Shown here: piece after piece, positions 5,133 to 5,192 of the stretch
Position numbering within the stretch: the stretch's first letter is position 1
How the letters are laid out: every line of letters begins with the position of its first letter
Source of the DNA: Pseudomonadota bacterium
GTDB lineage: Bacteria > Pseudomonadota > Gammaproteobacteria > Burkholderiales > Thiobacillaceae
Direction of reading: 5' to 3'
DNA: 5,192 bases
Assembly (NCBI GenBank): GCA_021802595.1
Contig: JAJZRT010000333.1
Span: 1 to 5,192 of the forward strand
The notes under the pieces: model-generated
Databases searched by the model: none
Told to the model about the DNA's origin: nothing
The model's input: the letters and a program-made list of their open reading frames with translations, nothing else
Program-made: the position numbers and the translations under genes

Positions 5133-5192
5133 TCAATCAATCTCGGTTGCTGCTTTAACAGGAGCGGTGCTGGCGGCGGCGGTTTCGATCAC
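5133..5192 (-). CDS. C-terminal end of an upstream gene, probably scpB
   Basis: On the minus strand the frame from the window edge reads VIETAAASTAPVKAATEID and ends at TGA 5135-5133, leaving 2 bases before the rluB start. One of the other two frames has stops inside this stretch, and the other runs open past the rluB start. An Ala-rich, flexible C-terminus would suit ScpB, the segregation and condensation subunit, which precedes rluB in many proteobacteria. The identity rests on that gene order only; 19 tail residues carry no diagnostic motif. Confidence 0.5.
   Translation of the reverse strand: MIETAAASTAPVKAATEID

Noticed and set aside
1..5192. tRNA, rRNA, CRISPR array or riboswitch
   Set aside because: No cloverleaf-like sequence, regularly spaced repeat series or known aptamer motif was seen by eye on either strand.

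Overview
The window looks like chromosomal DNA from a GC-rich proteobacterium, most likely a betaproteobacterium. The evidence is the GC-rich codon use, an RluB-type pseudouridine synthase placed directly after what looks like the end of scpB, and an IS3-family element of a kind common in beta- and gammaproteobacteria. I infer the taxon from gene content; no rRNA or other marker is present.

Layout. Positions 1-1319 are a complete IS3-family insertion sequence on the minus strand (orfA, then orfB read by -1 frameshifting, with matching terminal inverted repeats). It has landed in a minus-strand TonB-dependent outer-membrane receptor gene. Only the first ~220 codons of that gene (signal peptide, plug domain, start of the barrel) lie in the window, at 1320-1981. 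The rest, if it survives, lies beyond position 1. A 187-bp intergenic region (1982-2168) with dyad and direct repeats separates the receptor from a divergent plus-strand cluster of four small genes: an exported 81-residue protein (2169-2414), a rhodanese-like protein whose catalytic cysteine position is a serine (2440-2847), an exported 141-residue protein (2819-3244), and a 75-residue protein with an HMA-like (ferredoxin-fold) pattern but no CXXC (3335-3562). The cluster meets a minus-strand LuxR/NarL-type response regulator (3559-4203) tail to tail, and the two stop codons share one TTAA. Behind the regulator are rluB (4243-5130) and the last codons of an upstream gene, probably scpB (5133-5192), all on the minus strand.

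How it may work together. The rluB side is housekeeping: ribosome maturation next to chromosome segregation. The middle looks like an accessory cell-envelope module: an outer-membrane receptor, two small exported proteins that each keep one cysteine near the C-terminus, and two cytoplasmic proteins from sulfur- or metal-handling folds that lack the usual reactive cysteines. The adjacent response regulator is a plausible controller, but nothing in the sequence proves it. The substrate of the receptor and the roles of the small proteins cannot be read from the window. The IS insertion has probably disabled the receptor in this strain.
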